From: Paraglomus occultum
Taxonomy: Eukaryota > Glomeromycota > Glomeromycetes > Paraglomerales > Paraglomeraceae
Direction: 5' to 3'
Length of the DNA stretch: 49,165 bases
Assembly: GCA_910592205.1 (NCBI GenBank)
Contig: CAJVPJ010000071.1
Location: 1-49,165 of the forward strand
The translations under genes and the position numbers were made by a program. Numbering within the stretch: the stretch's first letter is position 1; each line of letters opens with the position of its first letter. Positions 24,886 to 35,720 of this stretch are shown here, piece by piece. Under the pieces are notes generated by a model. The model saw only the letters and a list, made by a program, of their open reading frames with translations. It had not been told where the DNA came from and ran no database searches.

Positions 24886-24977
24886 AGAACAAAAACAGAA
24901 ACAAAAACAAAAACAAAAACAAAAACAAAAACAAAAACAAAAACAAAAACAAAAACAAAAACAAAAACAAAAACAAA
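24886..24977. repeat. (CAAAAA)n hexanucleotide repeat
   Basis: About 15 near-perfect tandem copies of CAAAAA (acaaaaacaaaaacaaaaac...). The first copies carry a G variant (cagaaa). It ends about 18 bp beyond the stop codon of the first F-box gene, so the transcript's 3' UTR on the minus strand probably carries (UUUUUG)n. Confidence 0.9.
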
Positions 24978-24994
24978 GAACAACTCTCTGCTCT

Positions 24995-26205
24995 TTAACT
25001 CCACATGTCAGAATTATCATCCGACGAGTCCCGATTATTTTGCAAGACTCCTCTATCTCGCGCGAAATCTTCCATTGCCTGAAAGTCTACACAATTAATT
25101 ATTTCAATCTTCTCCAAACTTGCATACGCTTCGTTCATCATTGGTTCGATCGCTCTAGCACGGATGTTGCTGCAATATTCAAAAGTAAGGAGTTGTAAAT
25201 TCTGGCAAAGCGCCAGTTCTCCCAATAAATCAATATTTGTAAAATCCATATGCGCCAGCCGAAGCTCTCTGAGAGTAAACCTGTGTCTAACCAAGTTGGC
25301 AAGGATTTCTGTAGGATCATTGCCATAGATAGCACGCTCATTCTCCTCCGCAGAATCCTCACGGTTTCTCTGCATTCCCTGTATGCCACTCCAGGAAAGA
25401 ACGCGTAGCGCTTGTTGAGCTTCTATCAGTTTCAGAGCCGTTGTTATGTTTTTAACAAAGGGTGTTGTACCAAAGCAATAGAAACTGAATGTGACGCTAG
25501 ACTGAATGAGTAGAAATTTTGATACTTGTATTAGTATTGACTGACTATTGAATTAAATGTTTTAATTATTTAATGAATACTCACAATGTTTGTACACATG
25601 CTGACCAGTGTATCTACCAAGTCGGTAAAATCGAAAGTTCCTCGGATGTCCAGAATATGTATATTTTCAATCCACTGGTTGAACTCGGGTTCAAGGATGA
25701 CTTGGTAATTCGTGACCCATACTCTGTTTTCATGAAACCCGACGCATCGGAGTTTCTCCAGAGGTTCTTCATTTGACTTGAATAATCTAAGTAATTCACG
25801 CGCAACTTCTTTCCGCTTTTCAAGCTGGCTGTTTCCCTGTTTTTCGAGCCATTCATCGACATAGCGGAATAACTTTTCAAGCGAAATCGAATTTATGAAT
25901 GTGTCATATGGCATGGCGGGAGTGGAATCGTCTATCGACAGTAATTGTTTGGTTTCCGTTGACAGACATCCCAACAAAAGTTTTAAGGACGCCAAGTTAA
26001 AGTCCCCGTCAAATTTATTTCTCCATAAAATCTTTAAAGCAGCTCGACACAATTTCTTGCATGAAAATGCTATTTGCATAAGCTGACGTTTCCGTGGACC
26101 TTGAATATGGTATTCGCATGAAAAACGATCGCATTCGACTGCATAATCGACTATGCTTTCAACGAGTTCGTTCGGGAGATTTTCTATAGATTTGATAGAA
26201 GACAT
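24995..26205 (-). CDS. F-box protein with LRR-like C-terminal half (copy 1)
   Basis: Probable substrate adaptor of an SCF ubiquitin ligase. Two exons, complement(24995..25501, 25585..26205), give 375 residues. The N-terminus ENLPNELVESIVDYAVECDR followed by IAFSCKKLCRAALKILWRNK is an F-box-like helical module. The second half has degenerate leucine-rich segments (LRELRLAHMDFTNIDLLGEL, LQLLTFEYCSNI). The single intron (83 nt, GTGAGT...CAG) falls in phase 0 after 'CTNI'. The copy at 27691-28878 has the same architecture and intron position, so the two are tandem duplicates, a common state for expanded fungal F-box families. The target is unknown. The tail after the last LRR is acidic and serine-rich (SSDDNSDMWS). 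Confidence 0.75.
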
Positions 26206-27690
26206 GTGTTTATTCTATTGTGCCATGCACTCATTTATAATTTTTTTTTTGCTTTGCGGATAAGCCACGCTTTTATAGCCAGATTACAAACAGGTTTTTT
26301 TTTCAAATAAATTTATCGGATTTTTTCCAAGCCGGATAAAGCCTATTTGAGTTGTTATTAATCCCCATTAATGCTCAAACAAGTATATGTGTGTAGCCTT
26401 TTATCATCGAGTTATAATCATCATGCGATTAATTAATTCCTACAAAATTGTTTGATTGAAACTTGATTCTTGAAGTAATAGTAATTAGGAAAACTTCTCC
26501 ATTGCAAACGTTGATGACAAATACTGCTAAAAATAACTTTCCCTTCAAACATTTCCAAATTTGGGATTATCTCAAATCTCCTATCGCAAATAAATCCATT
26601 GGTTAAATTGATCGTGAAACGTGATACATCAGGGCTGATGTGGGCTTTTTTATTATGGTCAACGCAAAACATTCCAATTGACTCTTCCCGACTGTAAATT
26701 CCAAGAAAAAAAAAAGTCTTCCGTTTTAAACTCTATCACTGGATTAATATATAGTTTAGAGATAGCAATGTCTGCTTTCAAATATTTATCACTATATCAG
26801 AAAAGAGTCATGTGTCTCAAGCAAAATAACAACAAATCGATGTAACAAGACGGGTTGGTGTAATTGACACAATAACAAACTGTTGATATTAACGATAAAC
26901 CCAAATATATTGAATTCGTTTGCAGACATTGACTGTGTCGAAGGACGAGCACGCGTATCGATAAGCAATGCGTTCATTGAGCGAGAGAGACTCGAATTGT
27001 TCTCGATAAGATAAAATATACGTACTATCATAGAAAAGAAACGCACGAGGCTGCTAATTCGAAACAGGGGAACTGATCTTGCATTGTTTATAAGGCAGAA
27101 CCTGAGTATGCATTGTGATAGGTACGACCTAACGCTGCTGGGCAGAAACAGCGCTTGCTCGAGCCTTCATGACAAATAGTTATAATTCGTATGAGAATGA
27201 ATGGGAACAGAAAGTAACTTCGCTTTTAATACAAATGTAACGCCATGTGATGCAAACATTAGTTTGAAGTTTGATAACAGCATCTCTGCAACTGATTTTT
27301 TCGGGAAATCGCGTGACATAAAATAATATCTTTGTAATTCGTTTAACGTTAAATTAGCGCCCCGCCCTTATAACACAAAGAAGAATGCATCATATTACAA
27401 GGCACATTAGTGTTATTGCCGACTCAGACATATCTCGTATTTACTACAACTGACGCAAGTCTGCAAACTAAAGATGTTATCGCGACTGCTCGTGCTCACA
27501 TCAATGACAAGTTATCAATTCAAGAGTTGCAATAAATAATACATAATAGGTGGCTTTCCCCGCTCTTTTGACTTAACAGGTGCAAAGCCAGTTTTTAAAT
27601 CTTATTTGCTGTAAATATTAAGTCCTAATCCAGTATTACGATTCTACTGCAAATGACTTTGACTTTTTCTTCGTTAACGAACATATACTG
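26206..27690. other. Gap between the two F-box genes
   Basis: Contains the 5' flank of copy 1 and 3' flank of copy 2. A minus-strand ORF (26433-26672) reads MFCVDHNKKAHISPDVSRFT... and looks protein-like, but has no recognised family or partner exons. Nothing else recognised. Confidence 0.45.
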
Positions 27691-28878
27691 TCAAGTGTCA
27701 TAGAATGTAACTCCGGGAGGAAGTACTAGAATACCTCTTTCCCTTGCAAATGTTTCCATCGGATCAAAATTCTGACACTCGAGCAACTTGATCTCTCTCA
27801 GCCGTTGAAGTCCTTGATCCATTGGTTGGACCGCTTGATAAGTGATATTACTGCAACCTTCAAAAGTAAGACTTTCCAAATTATCGCACGCTGCCAGATT
27901 TTCCAACGATTGGATGTGTGAGAAGTCCATTTGCTCAAATCGAAGACAAGTAAGTGTTCCGGCGTGATTGGGCAAAATTTCGAGAACAGGGCTCGGATCG
28001 TCCCCTTGAACTGCGTGACTTCCATTCCAGACAAGACATTTGAGTTTGTGTTGGACGTTTATAAGTTCCAAGGCTGCCTGCATGATTTCAGTAAAGGAGT
28101 CCGTGTCGAAACGATAAAAGCTGAATACAAACTTGGCCTAAATTTGAATTCAGCAATAATAAACGAAACCATCAATTGCGATGAAGGTCCAATAATGTTT
28201 GAATATCAGCGAAATATGTTTCATACTTACAATGTTTCTACAATTCCTTGCCAGTCCGTTAATTAAAACTGCAGAATTAAATGCTCCTCGAATAACTAGG
28301 ATGGTTATTTTGCTAATCCATTGAGTAAACTCGGGTTCAAGAACAAGTTGATAATTGATTATCCACGTCGGATTCTGATGAAATCCGACACATCGAAGCT
28401 TCTCAAGAGGCTTGGTACAAGTCTTGAACTGTCGAAGCAGTTCCCGAGCAACTTCTCTCCGCATTTCAAGCGTATTGTAAATTAAAGAACCTCTGGATTG
28501 GTGTTTCTCTAACCATCTATGGATGTTAGAAAATAGCGTTTCCAATGAAACGGATCTTATGTATTGGCAATAGTTCATAAATGTCGTCTCAGGAACCAAA
28601 GCGTAAATTCCCAAAGACTGTTTGATATCCCGTGGTAATGAAATCAATAAAACCTCCAAGGCTGGCATGTGAAACGACCCATCAAAGATGTTGGCCCACA
28701 ATTTTCGTAGAGAAGGAAAACAGAGACATTTGCACGAATAGGCTATCCGTAACAGATCACGTTTTCGGAGAGATACTGAATGAAATTCATGTGAATACGA
28801 ATCGTATTCTGATACGACAAGTTCAACTATAGAATCTAGGATTTCAGAAGGAAAATTTTCAAACAGATTTTGAGCCAT
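27691..28878 (-). CDS. F-box protein with LRR-like C-terminal half (copy 2)
   Basis: Paralogue of the upstream-numbered F-box gene at 24995-26205. Exons complement(27691..28137, 28231..28878), 364 residues. The N-terminal FENFPSEILDSIVELVVSEY plus LLRIAYSCKCLCFPSLRKLW is the F-box-like module. The centre shares EVARELLR.FK..EPLEKLRCVGFH with copy 1, and LVLEPEF.QWI also matches. The second exon has LRR-like segments (LTCLRFEQMDFSHIQSLENL, LESLTFEGCSNI). The phase-0 intron lies after 'CRNI', exactly where copy 1 has its intron. Divergence between copies is large, so the duplication is not recent. Role as an SCF adaptor is inferred; substrate unknown. Confidence 0.75.
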
Positions 28879-29149
28879 TCGAGTGGTTTAATGCTTTTGC
28901 AAAGTTTACGATTCAGCGTTTATATGGAATCTTGATTAATTATCTCATTCCAATAACAACAGCGTGGTATCAGTTGAATGAGGACTCGTTTCATACTGTA
29001 GACCAAACTGTAAACTGGTTCTGTTTCTACTTTCAAGAAAAGATTTTTTTATATCGTAGATAATCGGTACCATAGACATGCTTTTATGGAATGTTGTGTT
29101 ACGGATTTAAGGAATATTGAGAAAGAAATCATAAACAAGTTTTAGCGTA

Positions 29150-29220
29150 GCAACTGCATTGACTGGTGTTGAAACCCTGGCTTTTACGGGTTGGAAAGAT
29201 TAAAATGGCCGAAGCTCAAG
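29150..29220 (+). repeat. Direct repeat copy 1 of a coding-like block
   Basis: Shares 48 bp (starting gcaactgcattgactggtgt) with copy 2 at one mismatch, then the element 'gccgaagc(c/t)caag'. A 7-bp insertion after the 48-bp core breaks the frame with an immediate TAA. Confidence 0.8.
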
Positions 29221-29342
29221 ATCGCCCGCTGCGGTGCTGATGTGAATTTCACGCAAAGACCAAGCTACCCCGCATAAAGCAGCTTATGATCAAAGGTTGA
29301 AGCTTTGATTCTTTAGACCACTTCACTGACGCCTCTTACGTT

Positions 29343-29406
29343 GCAGCTGCATTGACTGGTGTTGAAACCCTGGCTTTTACGGGTTGGAAAATTGCCGAAG
29401 CCCAAG
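29343..29406 (+). repeat. Direct repeat copy 2 of a coding-like block
   Basis: Second copy, 122 bp downstream of copy 1. Read on the plus strand it is open from about 29308: SFDSLDHFTDASYVAAALTG then VETLAFTGWKIAEAQETQ, ending TGA near 29450. I do not recognise the protein. Two copies with different decay suggest a duplicated or twice-captured gene fragment. Confidence 0.75.
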
Positions 29407-30573
29407 AAACGCAAGCATACAGTGTGGCCTGTTGTGGCTGTTTATGATCATGGCATTAACGTCATCATGCGCGGGCCAATAGAATTGAAGAACGCGTGAT
29501 TTAAATCATGGGCACGCGAACGCTTTATCTATTAAAATGGAACTTGAAACCCGAATGTCTGAATACTTTTAAGTGCCGCGGTAAGACAAACTGTGCCAGT
29601 GATTCCTTATGACAACATTGTAACCTTCTGTTTGTGGATGAATAGCCTTCTGGCAAAACACAAATACTCCTTCGCTAAAGAAGTTTTTAGATTTCCGATA
29701 TAACATGGGGTGATTTGGTCCCTGTAATTCCTCCTGCAATACACAGGCCTTCTTATAGGCAGGATGGGTATCTTCATATACTTCTTTCAAACACCTTAAC
29801 TCATGAGCCAAGGCCGTATGTGACTGCTGTTTATTGAAGGTAGTTTTTCGATCCAGTAAACATCCCAATCGTTTACGCTTCTCCATGTGTTGGGATTACG
29901 TTTCCAGTAATCTAGCATCAGAATATTCAAACTTGCATTTTTCATTGTGAAAGTAGTTATAGACATAAAGTGACATACCCAAGTATTTCAGCTTCGAGCT
30001 AGACATCGAAAAAATTTTTTCTTAGGAAACTCCAACAGCTTTGAAATATTGTGTCGCAAACTGCTATAATGAAGAAAGAGGACACTTTATTGTATCCAGG
30101 TTCCTGTGTATCAATCGAAACAAAATTTTTTTGAGGGCGCGATGCCTCAATGCCGTAAACTTCAATAATACCAAACTCAAATGGGTCCTTGAGACTCACT
30201 AACTTTATGAAGAAATGCATATTCCCCACGAGACTTGCTCCAGTGTTGGAAATTATTGTAATTGACTGTTGAGAATTAATTTAAAACGAAGCCTCATTGA
30301 ATTTTTACGATTTGCAGCAAAGTTGGAAGAATGTCCTTTAAGAAGTTATTGGTAGCTTCACTCCGTATATCACAAGTCGGCAGAGCCTCTTTCAAGTCTT
30401 GAATATGATAGCCGTCCTGTTATGAATCGTCTTGGTGAATTCCATCTTTCATGCATGTGACAAGCTTCAAAGTAAGCGCGATAGTATTCATTGGGGGGGG
30501 GGGAGGAGCGAAAACGTTACAGGTAAAATTTATTTATTAATTCATTTATTTTAACCTGTATACTACTTCCAGT

Positions 30574-30918
30574 TGTAGATTGCATCGTATTATGTTACGT
30601 ATTCACAAGAGGATCCGTTGTCTTGTGAATGACTGTCATTATAAGCTGGCTAAATGAATTTCGCACTCAAGGAATGGTCCGACGTGGTCAACGACGTAAG
30701 ACTGCTCGAGCCATATGTACATGACATTATCGTTTTCAATCCATATGGCACGTGAGCATCCAGTAATTTACACAGAATACACAAGCAAAACTTGTGGATT
30801 CTGTGTGGTTTGCTGTCCTCAATGTAAAACAAAGCTTGATAGAGATATTAACGGTGCTCGCAATATTATTCTTCGATATCTTACAAAAAAGAGTCAGCTT
30901 AGGCACTGCTTAGGCTGA
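30574..30918 (+). pseudogene. Decayed Fanzor/TnpB nuclease, C-terminal half
   Basis: Fanzors are eukaryotic homologues of TnpB, the RNA-guided nucleases of IS607/IS605-type transposons. Three consecutive plus-strand frames together give the expected order. First comes a basic helix (RIHKRIRCLVNDCHYKLAK) like the helix before the RuvC insert. Next is EFRTQGMVRRGQRRKTARAI then, after a TGA, HYRFQS, matching the 'F...MV.R..R....ktar.m...hyrFr..L' block. Last is MAREHP...EYTSKTCGFC and CPQCKTKLDRDINGARNIIL, the zinc ribbon and final RuvC aspartate motif. Breaks: at least one frameshift, an in-frame TGA, and a zinc-ribbon loop shortened to about three residues between the CxxC pairs. The N-terminal half was not found upstream. 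Confidence 0.75.
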
Positions 30919-31189
30919 CGCGGGAACCTGTTCCCTTACAGGACTTGCCTTCCTTAATTTAAACTTTGAGTTATTAGTGATGATAGGTTTTAATGTAGCT
31001 CTTACTGTATACTAAAGTTCTGGTAGTAATAAAGAGCAAGTCTCTTGAAAAAAGCAGCCTGCAATTTTATGTAATGCGGTCTTTATTAATATTGCTTACT
31101 ATATTTGTTCAAATATTATGTTTGGACCAATAAAAATTCAAAAATAACAAAATGATCAGCAACAGATTCGAGAGACTACCGTCTTTGCT

Positions 31190-32903
31190 ATGTCTTTGTT
31201 TAACGTACAAAATCATAAAACAAGTTTAGATACTGCAATACAAGCAGTTAGTATATTGGTTCTTATGAGCTAATCATTTGGCACTCTTAAATAATGTTAA
31301 CATTAATAATTTTTCACAGCTAGATGATTTACGTATATCTGTAGGAGACCTTTACAATTATTTGGGGAGAACGTGGCAAGAAAAAGATGAATCAGATGGT
31401 GAATTACATTGAAAATTATGTGTAGAATTATGAGATGAATTCGATACTTAGCTCTGATCTATTAACATATCTGTATACACTTCCATTTAGACGATTCCTC
31501 TGAATCTATTAGTTTATCTGAAGATTCTGCTGCTGCTGAACTGCCGCCCGTTATACTTCATATTGACACCCTTCGAGTTAAATTAGAGAAGACGTATCTC
31601 GCAGAAAAGTCATTTAGCAATCAAGTCGAGATTTGCAAAGGTGAGAATGACGGTAAACAGTTTAATTAACTAATCGACTGTGTCAAGTAATTCATATATT
31701 ACATCAGGTTTTTTAGAGAATGTTGAGAAAATTGTTGAGGCCAGAGGCGAAGATATGAAATCTCTTCCATTATTAAAGTCAGTTTTGTTAATACTTGAGG
31801 GATTATATAGTACATTGGTGCGTTAACATAATCAACTAACAATTCGACCTCGTGATTTAGACTCCATAAAGACCCACCTGATTTGTCTCTTACAACATAC
31901 CGTCAAACAATTGAACAGAATGGTCGAGATGCGTTGGAGTAAGCTTGAAAGAATTTTGCAATTGTTAATAATGTCTGTTCGTCATATTGATATTATTTTA
32001 AACCTACAAGTGTTTTTCTCGACGAATATAACAAATACTTCACACCTATCAAAGATCTCACTATGCCGGACAGAAAAGCTTTGGATAAAAGGTAGATCAT
32101 TGCATGATGATATCTGCGATTATGTACTGTAACCCTTTGTCTAATCTCGCAATCTTTGTTATTCATTTTTTTTCCGCGTAGTCTGGACGAAATAATAAAA
32201 TCATGGTTATCGCAAGCTCCTCCAAAACCAAAAGTGCAGATAGAACACATCACGCCCGAAGCAAAACGAAACGTATCCACTATGGCAGTGTGTAAATCAC
32301 CGCATTTATTTGTAAAGGCGCGAGTTCGTATGCCATCCCTTCTATTAATACGTTCTATTTGCTCTTATAGGTGACCGTGGATGGAATATTCAAGGTAACA
32401 ATAATATTCAAGACAGGTAGGACTGGAATACCAATCTCGATCATACGGATATCCTTTACTGGAGCAAATGAGCAGGTAAAAGAAGAAAAACCGCGAATTC
32501 CGTGTGTGTCCAAATTACTGGTATTAATGTATACCGATTGTAAAATTATAAGAAATCAATACGTGAATCATCCGATCTGTTGGTATATCAAAAGATTACT
32601 CAGATTGCAATAAATAAGCTCAATGATTTGGATACAGATAATCCAATTCACGACCTATTGGTAAGCAAATTATTATTGACTAATCAACAGTTACAATGTT
32701 TTCATTCATATTAAATTTTCTGTTTTGTAATTGCATAGAATTGGATTTCCAGTTATCATGACATCTTCTCCAGTCCCTGTTATACGTGTAATAAATGTCT
32801 TAGGTATGACTCGGATGAATACAACTTACTTCCACCTGTAATTAGACTATTAAAAAACAGAAAATACTATACACTGCATTCGACTTGTAGTGTACCAAGC
32901 TAG
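31190..32903 (+). CDS. MED27: Mediator of RNA polymerase II subunit 27
   Basis: Tail/upper-middle subunit of Mediator, linking activators to RNA polymerase II in the nucleus. Exons: 31190..31258, 31320..31398, 31491..31640, 31717..31777, 31861..31938, 32011..32091, 32182..32287, 32371..32475, 32553..32660, 32739..32903, 333 residues (human 311). The N-terminus SLDTAIQAVSIL resembles the first MED27 helix. The C-terminal domain has WISSYHDIFSSPCYTCNKCL then LLPPVI and HSTC, reproducing the family's 'WL.SY..lF..PC..C...L...PP......HdtC' zinc-binding end. The middle is less conserved. Donor choice at 31778 (GTCAGT) is forced by frame. The acceptor before 31717 could alternatively lie nine bases upstream (31708), adding GFL in frame. 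The start ATG lies 11 bp after stops in its frame; no better start was seen. Confidence 0.87.
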
Positions 32904-34019
32904 ATGTACAGAAGTAATAAATGCAAGCGATGATTGTTTGAAGAATAGTCTCGCAACATGAAATATCAAGTACGATTTTGAATTTGCGTTAACGATTCTC
33001 TTGATTGATTTTGCGTTTTCGAAAAATCAAATAAATCGTCATATTAATATGTAAACTCAAAATCATACTTAATATTCCATGTCAATTTTTTACACACACA
33101 TTAATGACTCATCATTAACAAGTATGTGAATTACATAAGCATTGGATCCTTTGTTGTCGAGTTAGTGATTATCGACGACGAAAATTGATTTCGCGTATTT
33201 GAAGAATCAAACCATGCGGTATAGTCATATTTATTCTGTATCAATTTGCATAACTCTTGCTAGTTGTTGTAGAAGCAAATTGTATTTCAGAGCATACAAG
33301 AAAACTCAGTGACCTGTCAACAGAATAGTCTAACATTTCCCTCTTGCTTTACTCATATACGGATATGTATGTATTACTTACGGAGTCTTCTTTCCCCCAT
33401 TTCTCCAAAGCAAGTGCTGTGAAAACAAACGGTAAAAGTATTTAATAAGTTGTTTATGAATAGCACTTATTAATATAGAATAGCCACGCCAGCGTCTAGT
33501 TGCAATGGAAGAAACTGTGCGCAATGAAGGAAGAAACTATAATACTATTATAATTTGCCGGGTAAAAGTTTGTCAAAAGATTCTTTTCGAACGAACGTCT
33601 ATTTCATTACAAATGCAAATCGTTCGAAAAAGCAAGTTCAGAAGCAACATTTTTGTTATAACTGTGTCAAGTGTTCAATTGTGACATTTCTGTCTTGGTT
33701 ATAGACGAACATTTCAACCCTCAATTTTATGTGTCTTTGGGGAATGATCGACAAAAAATATTTTCGGAAAAGACACTAGCCAAATTATTTGGTGACCTTC
33801 CTCAATTTTTCGAACTAACTTTATTAGGAATTGGACAGTAAGGAGTGTTACACCATAAATAAGCGCTGGAATGTAAGCTCGTTTTTTAACGCTCATTCAT
33901 TTTAATCTGTTACAACATGACCCGTATCATTTACTGCCTTTCTGTCTAAGTCCCTTCCACATTCCACAGCTCCCTAACACTCTTTATGCCTTATTGACAC
34001 ACACTCCGCATTATTAATA
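32904..34019. other. Intergenic region, no recognisable gene
   Basis: AT-rich 3' flank of MED27 and 5' flank of the membrane protein. Two loosely similar stretches with 'ttg(c)g..tt.gaa.aatcaaa' occur near 33010 and 33190, too diverged to call a repeat. Nothing else recognised. Confidence 0.45.
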
Positions 34020-35363
34020 ATGTGTCCAATTCGGCATATCCTTTTCTTATCTTTTCTTATTCTCTTTCTTCATTATCCTCTTACCGTCACGGCCATAGGA
34101 AAAGATAATGAAAATTCAAGCGGAATTGTGACAACCCCTGTTCATTTGACAAAGTATGAACTTAATGAATCCTCGCCTACCTACAATACTACCTATGGAG
34201 CTCCACGTAAGTATCTTGAGAAAAGAAAAACTCGTTTTCATGCAGAGTATATTCCTGCTTGCATTTACCCGTTATACTTCGAATAGCTACTGTTCTCCAG
34301 ACGCGTTTGTTATGGAGCAACGTAATCTACGGATTACTCTTCATTTCTATCGGACTGTTGGAGGTGTTCTACGGGTATAAATATATTCGAATTACTTTGC
34401 TCGTTATGGGATTTCTTTTCTGGTGTATGTATTAGTATGCGTTTCCGCGCGCCTTTGTGTTTATCCGGTTCGATATAGGCTGACAATTATTTTACTTTAC
34501 AGCAAGCACGGCAACGGTAATCATATTGATGATTGATAATGCCTATAAGACTACACATTCTGTTTTCTTTTATTTCATAGTGTGGTTGTCAGTCGGGACA
34601 ATTGGAGGATTGTTAAGTTTCTTCTGTTGGCATCTGGGACTGATGTTAACTGCTGCATACGGAGCGTAAGTATAAATGCGAGTCATATAAGACGCTATCA
34701 CTATGTGCAGTTATTATTTTACTCGTTTCTTGCTAACACTGTCTCTTGTATTATAGTTTTGCGTTCTCAATATCTCTCTTGGCAGTAGGACATATACAAA
34801 TAGTTGCTATCAGATACACCATTGTAGGGATTTCAATCACAATTGCTTGCCTAATAACTCACATTTACTTGAAAGACGTGATCATTGTTTCCACTTCCAT
34901 CGGAGGTTCGTTCACTGTCCTTTACGGTATCGACGAATTTATTCGAATAGGCTTCCGTGATTCGTTTCAGCTGTTTTTTACTGATGGCGAATGGAGATTT
35001 ACACCAAATGCAGGAATATATGTACTAATAGCGTGTGGGTTCGTGTTGGCTGTTTGTGGAATAATATATGAATATAAGAGCCACCAGGTTGTCATCCCGG
35101 ATATAAAGTGGACTTGTGGATGGGCAAAAGATGTACAAAATGATGAAAAGTCGAACGGGCAGGAAGGACCAGAGAAACCAAACGAAGTGAACGAGTCAAT
35201 CTCAAAGAGCATGAAGAGCAATAATGTTGATAACGAAAGAGATCTTGAAACCGGCATCAGCGCTCCGTCCGTTCGAGATGAGCGGGAACATACAATGACT
35301 AATAATAATGATGATGGATGGGTAAAGAGTGTATTTGTATGGTTACGCTTAGTGCGGACGTAA
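34020..35363 (+). CDS. DUF4203/TMEM198-like multi-pass membrane protein
   Basis: Exons 34020..34206, 34287..34424, 34503..34665, 34757..35363, 364 residues. The N-terminus MCPIRHILFLSFLILFLHYP is a signal peptide, followed by a short Ser/Thr/Asn-rich luminal segment with N-glycosylation sequons. About seven hydrophobic helices follow (residues roughly 70-275), among them LLWSNVIYGLLFISIGLLEV and TIGGLLSFFCWHLGLMLTAA, the Gly-rich pattern typical of DUF4203 (TMEM198) proteins. ISITIACLITHIYLKDVIIV and IYVLIACGFVLAVCGIIYEY also fit. The C-terminal 85 residues are hydrophilic and charged, probably cytosolic. Fungal members are uncharacterised, and no activity is assigned. It ends 357 bp from the convergent RIX1 gene. 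Confidence 0.8.
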
Positions 35364-35720
35364 GTGCAGCAATGCACTTGTTTCGGACCTTCTACAAGTA
35401 GTCCTTTTATTATTGTTCTGATTCTAGTGATATAAGGATGCAATCTCAACGGATTATCTCTACCCACCTGATGTATGTGCAGTATTGTATTATGAATTGT
35501 GTTGTATTATATTTTGTAATGCAGTATATCTGTATCTAATACATGAATAAAATCGAAAAGAAACTAGTCTGTAGATCCAGCGATGAGAACCAATTGAAAC
35601 AATGTAATCAATGCCTGTTCGGAAAATTTCAGTTTTTATTGACAAGATAACTAATCATTTAAAGTTTTTCGTCCCATTCGTACAAAAAAGACATGGTATC
35701 AATCATCTATGATTAATAAT
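35364..35720. other. Shared 3' region of convergent genes
   Basis: The membrane-protein gene (+) and RIX1 (-) end here tail-to-tail. AT-rich with poly(A)-like words (aataaaat near 35545 on plus; on minus the equivalents near 35630). No separate gene. Confidence 0.5.

Larger units (their letters stand above)
24412..24994. other. Gap with two microsatellites
   Basis: The Gemin5-like gene's 5' flank and the first F-box gene's 3' flank. It is dominated by the TATG-rich and CAAAAA repeats listed separately. A 237-codon plus-strand ORF crossing them is low-complexity and is not called. Confidence 0.6.
28879..31189. other. Repeat-rich gap with gene and transposon debris
   Basis: Holds the direct repeats and Fanzor relic listed separately. 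Minus-strand ORFs at 29569-29886 and 29999-30229 read partly as protein (for example SLKDPFEFGIIEVYGIEASR), but frames shift and no family was recognised. An 11-G homopolymer is at 30493-30503. Confidence 0.5.

Noticed and set aside
24485-25198. 237-codon plus-strand ORF
   Set aside because: Its length comes from TATG and CAAAAA microsatellites plus the antisense of the F-box gene; low-complexity translation.
34967-35467. 166-codon minus-strand ORF
   Set aside because: Antisense to the last exon of the DUF4203-like gene, which has clear membrane-protein character.
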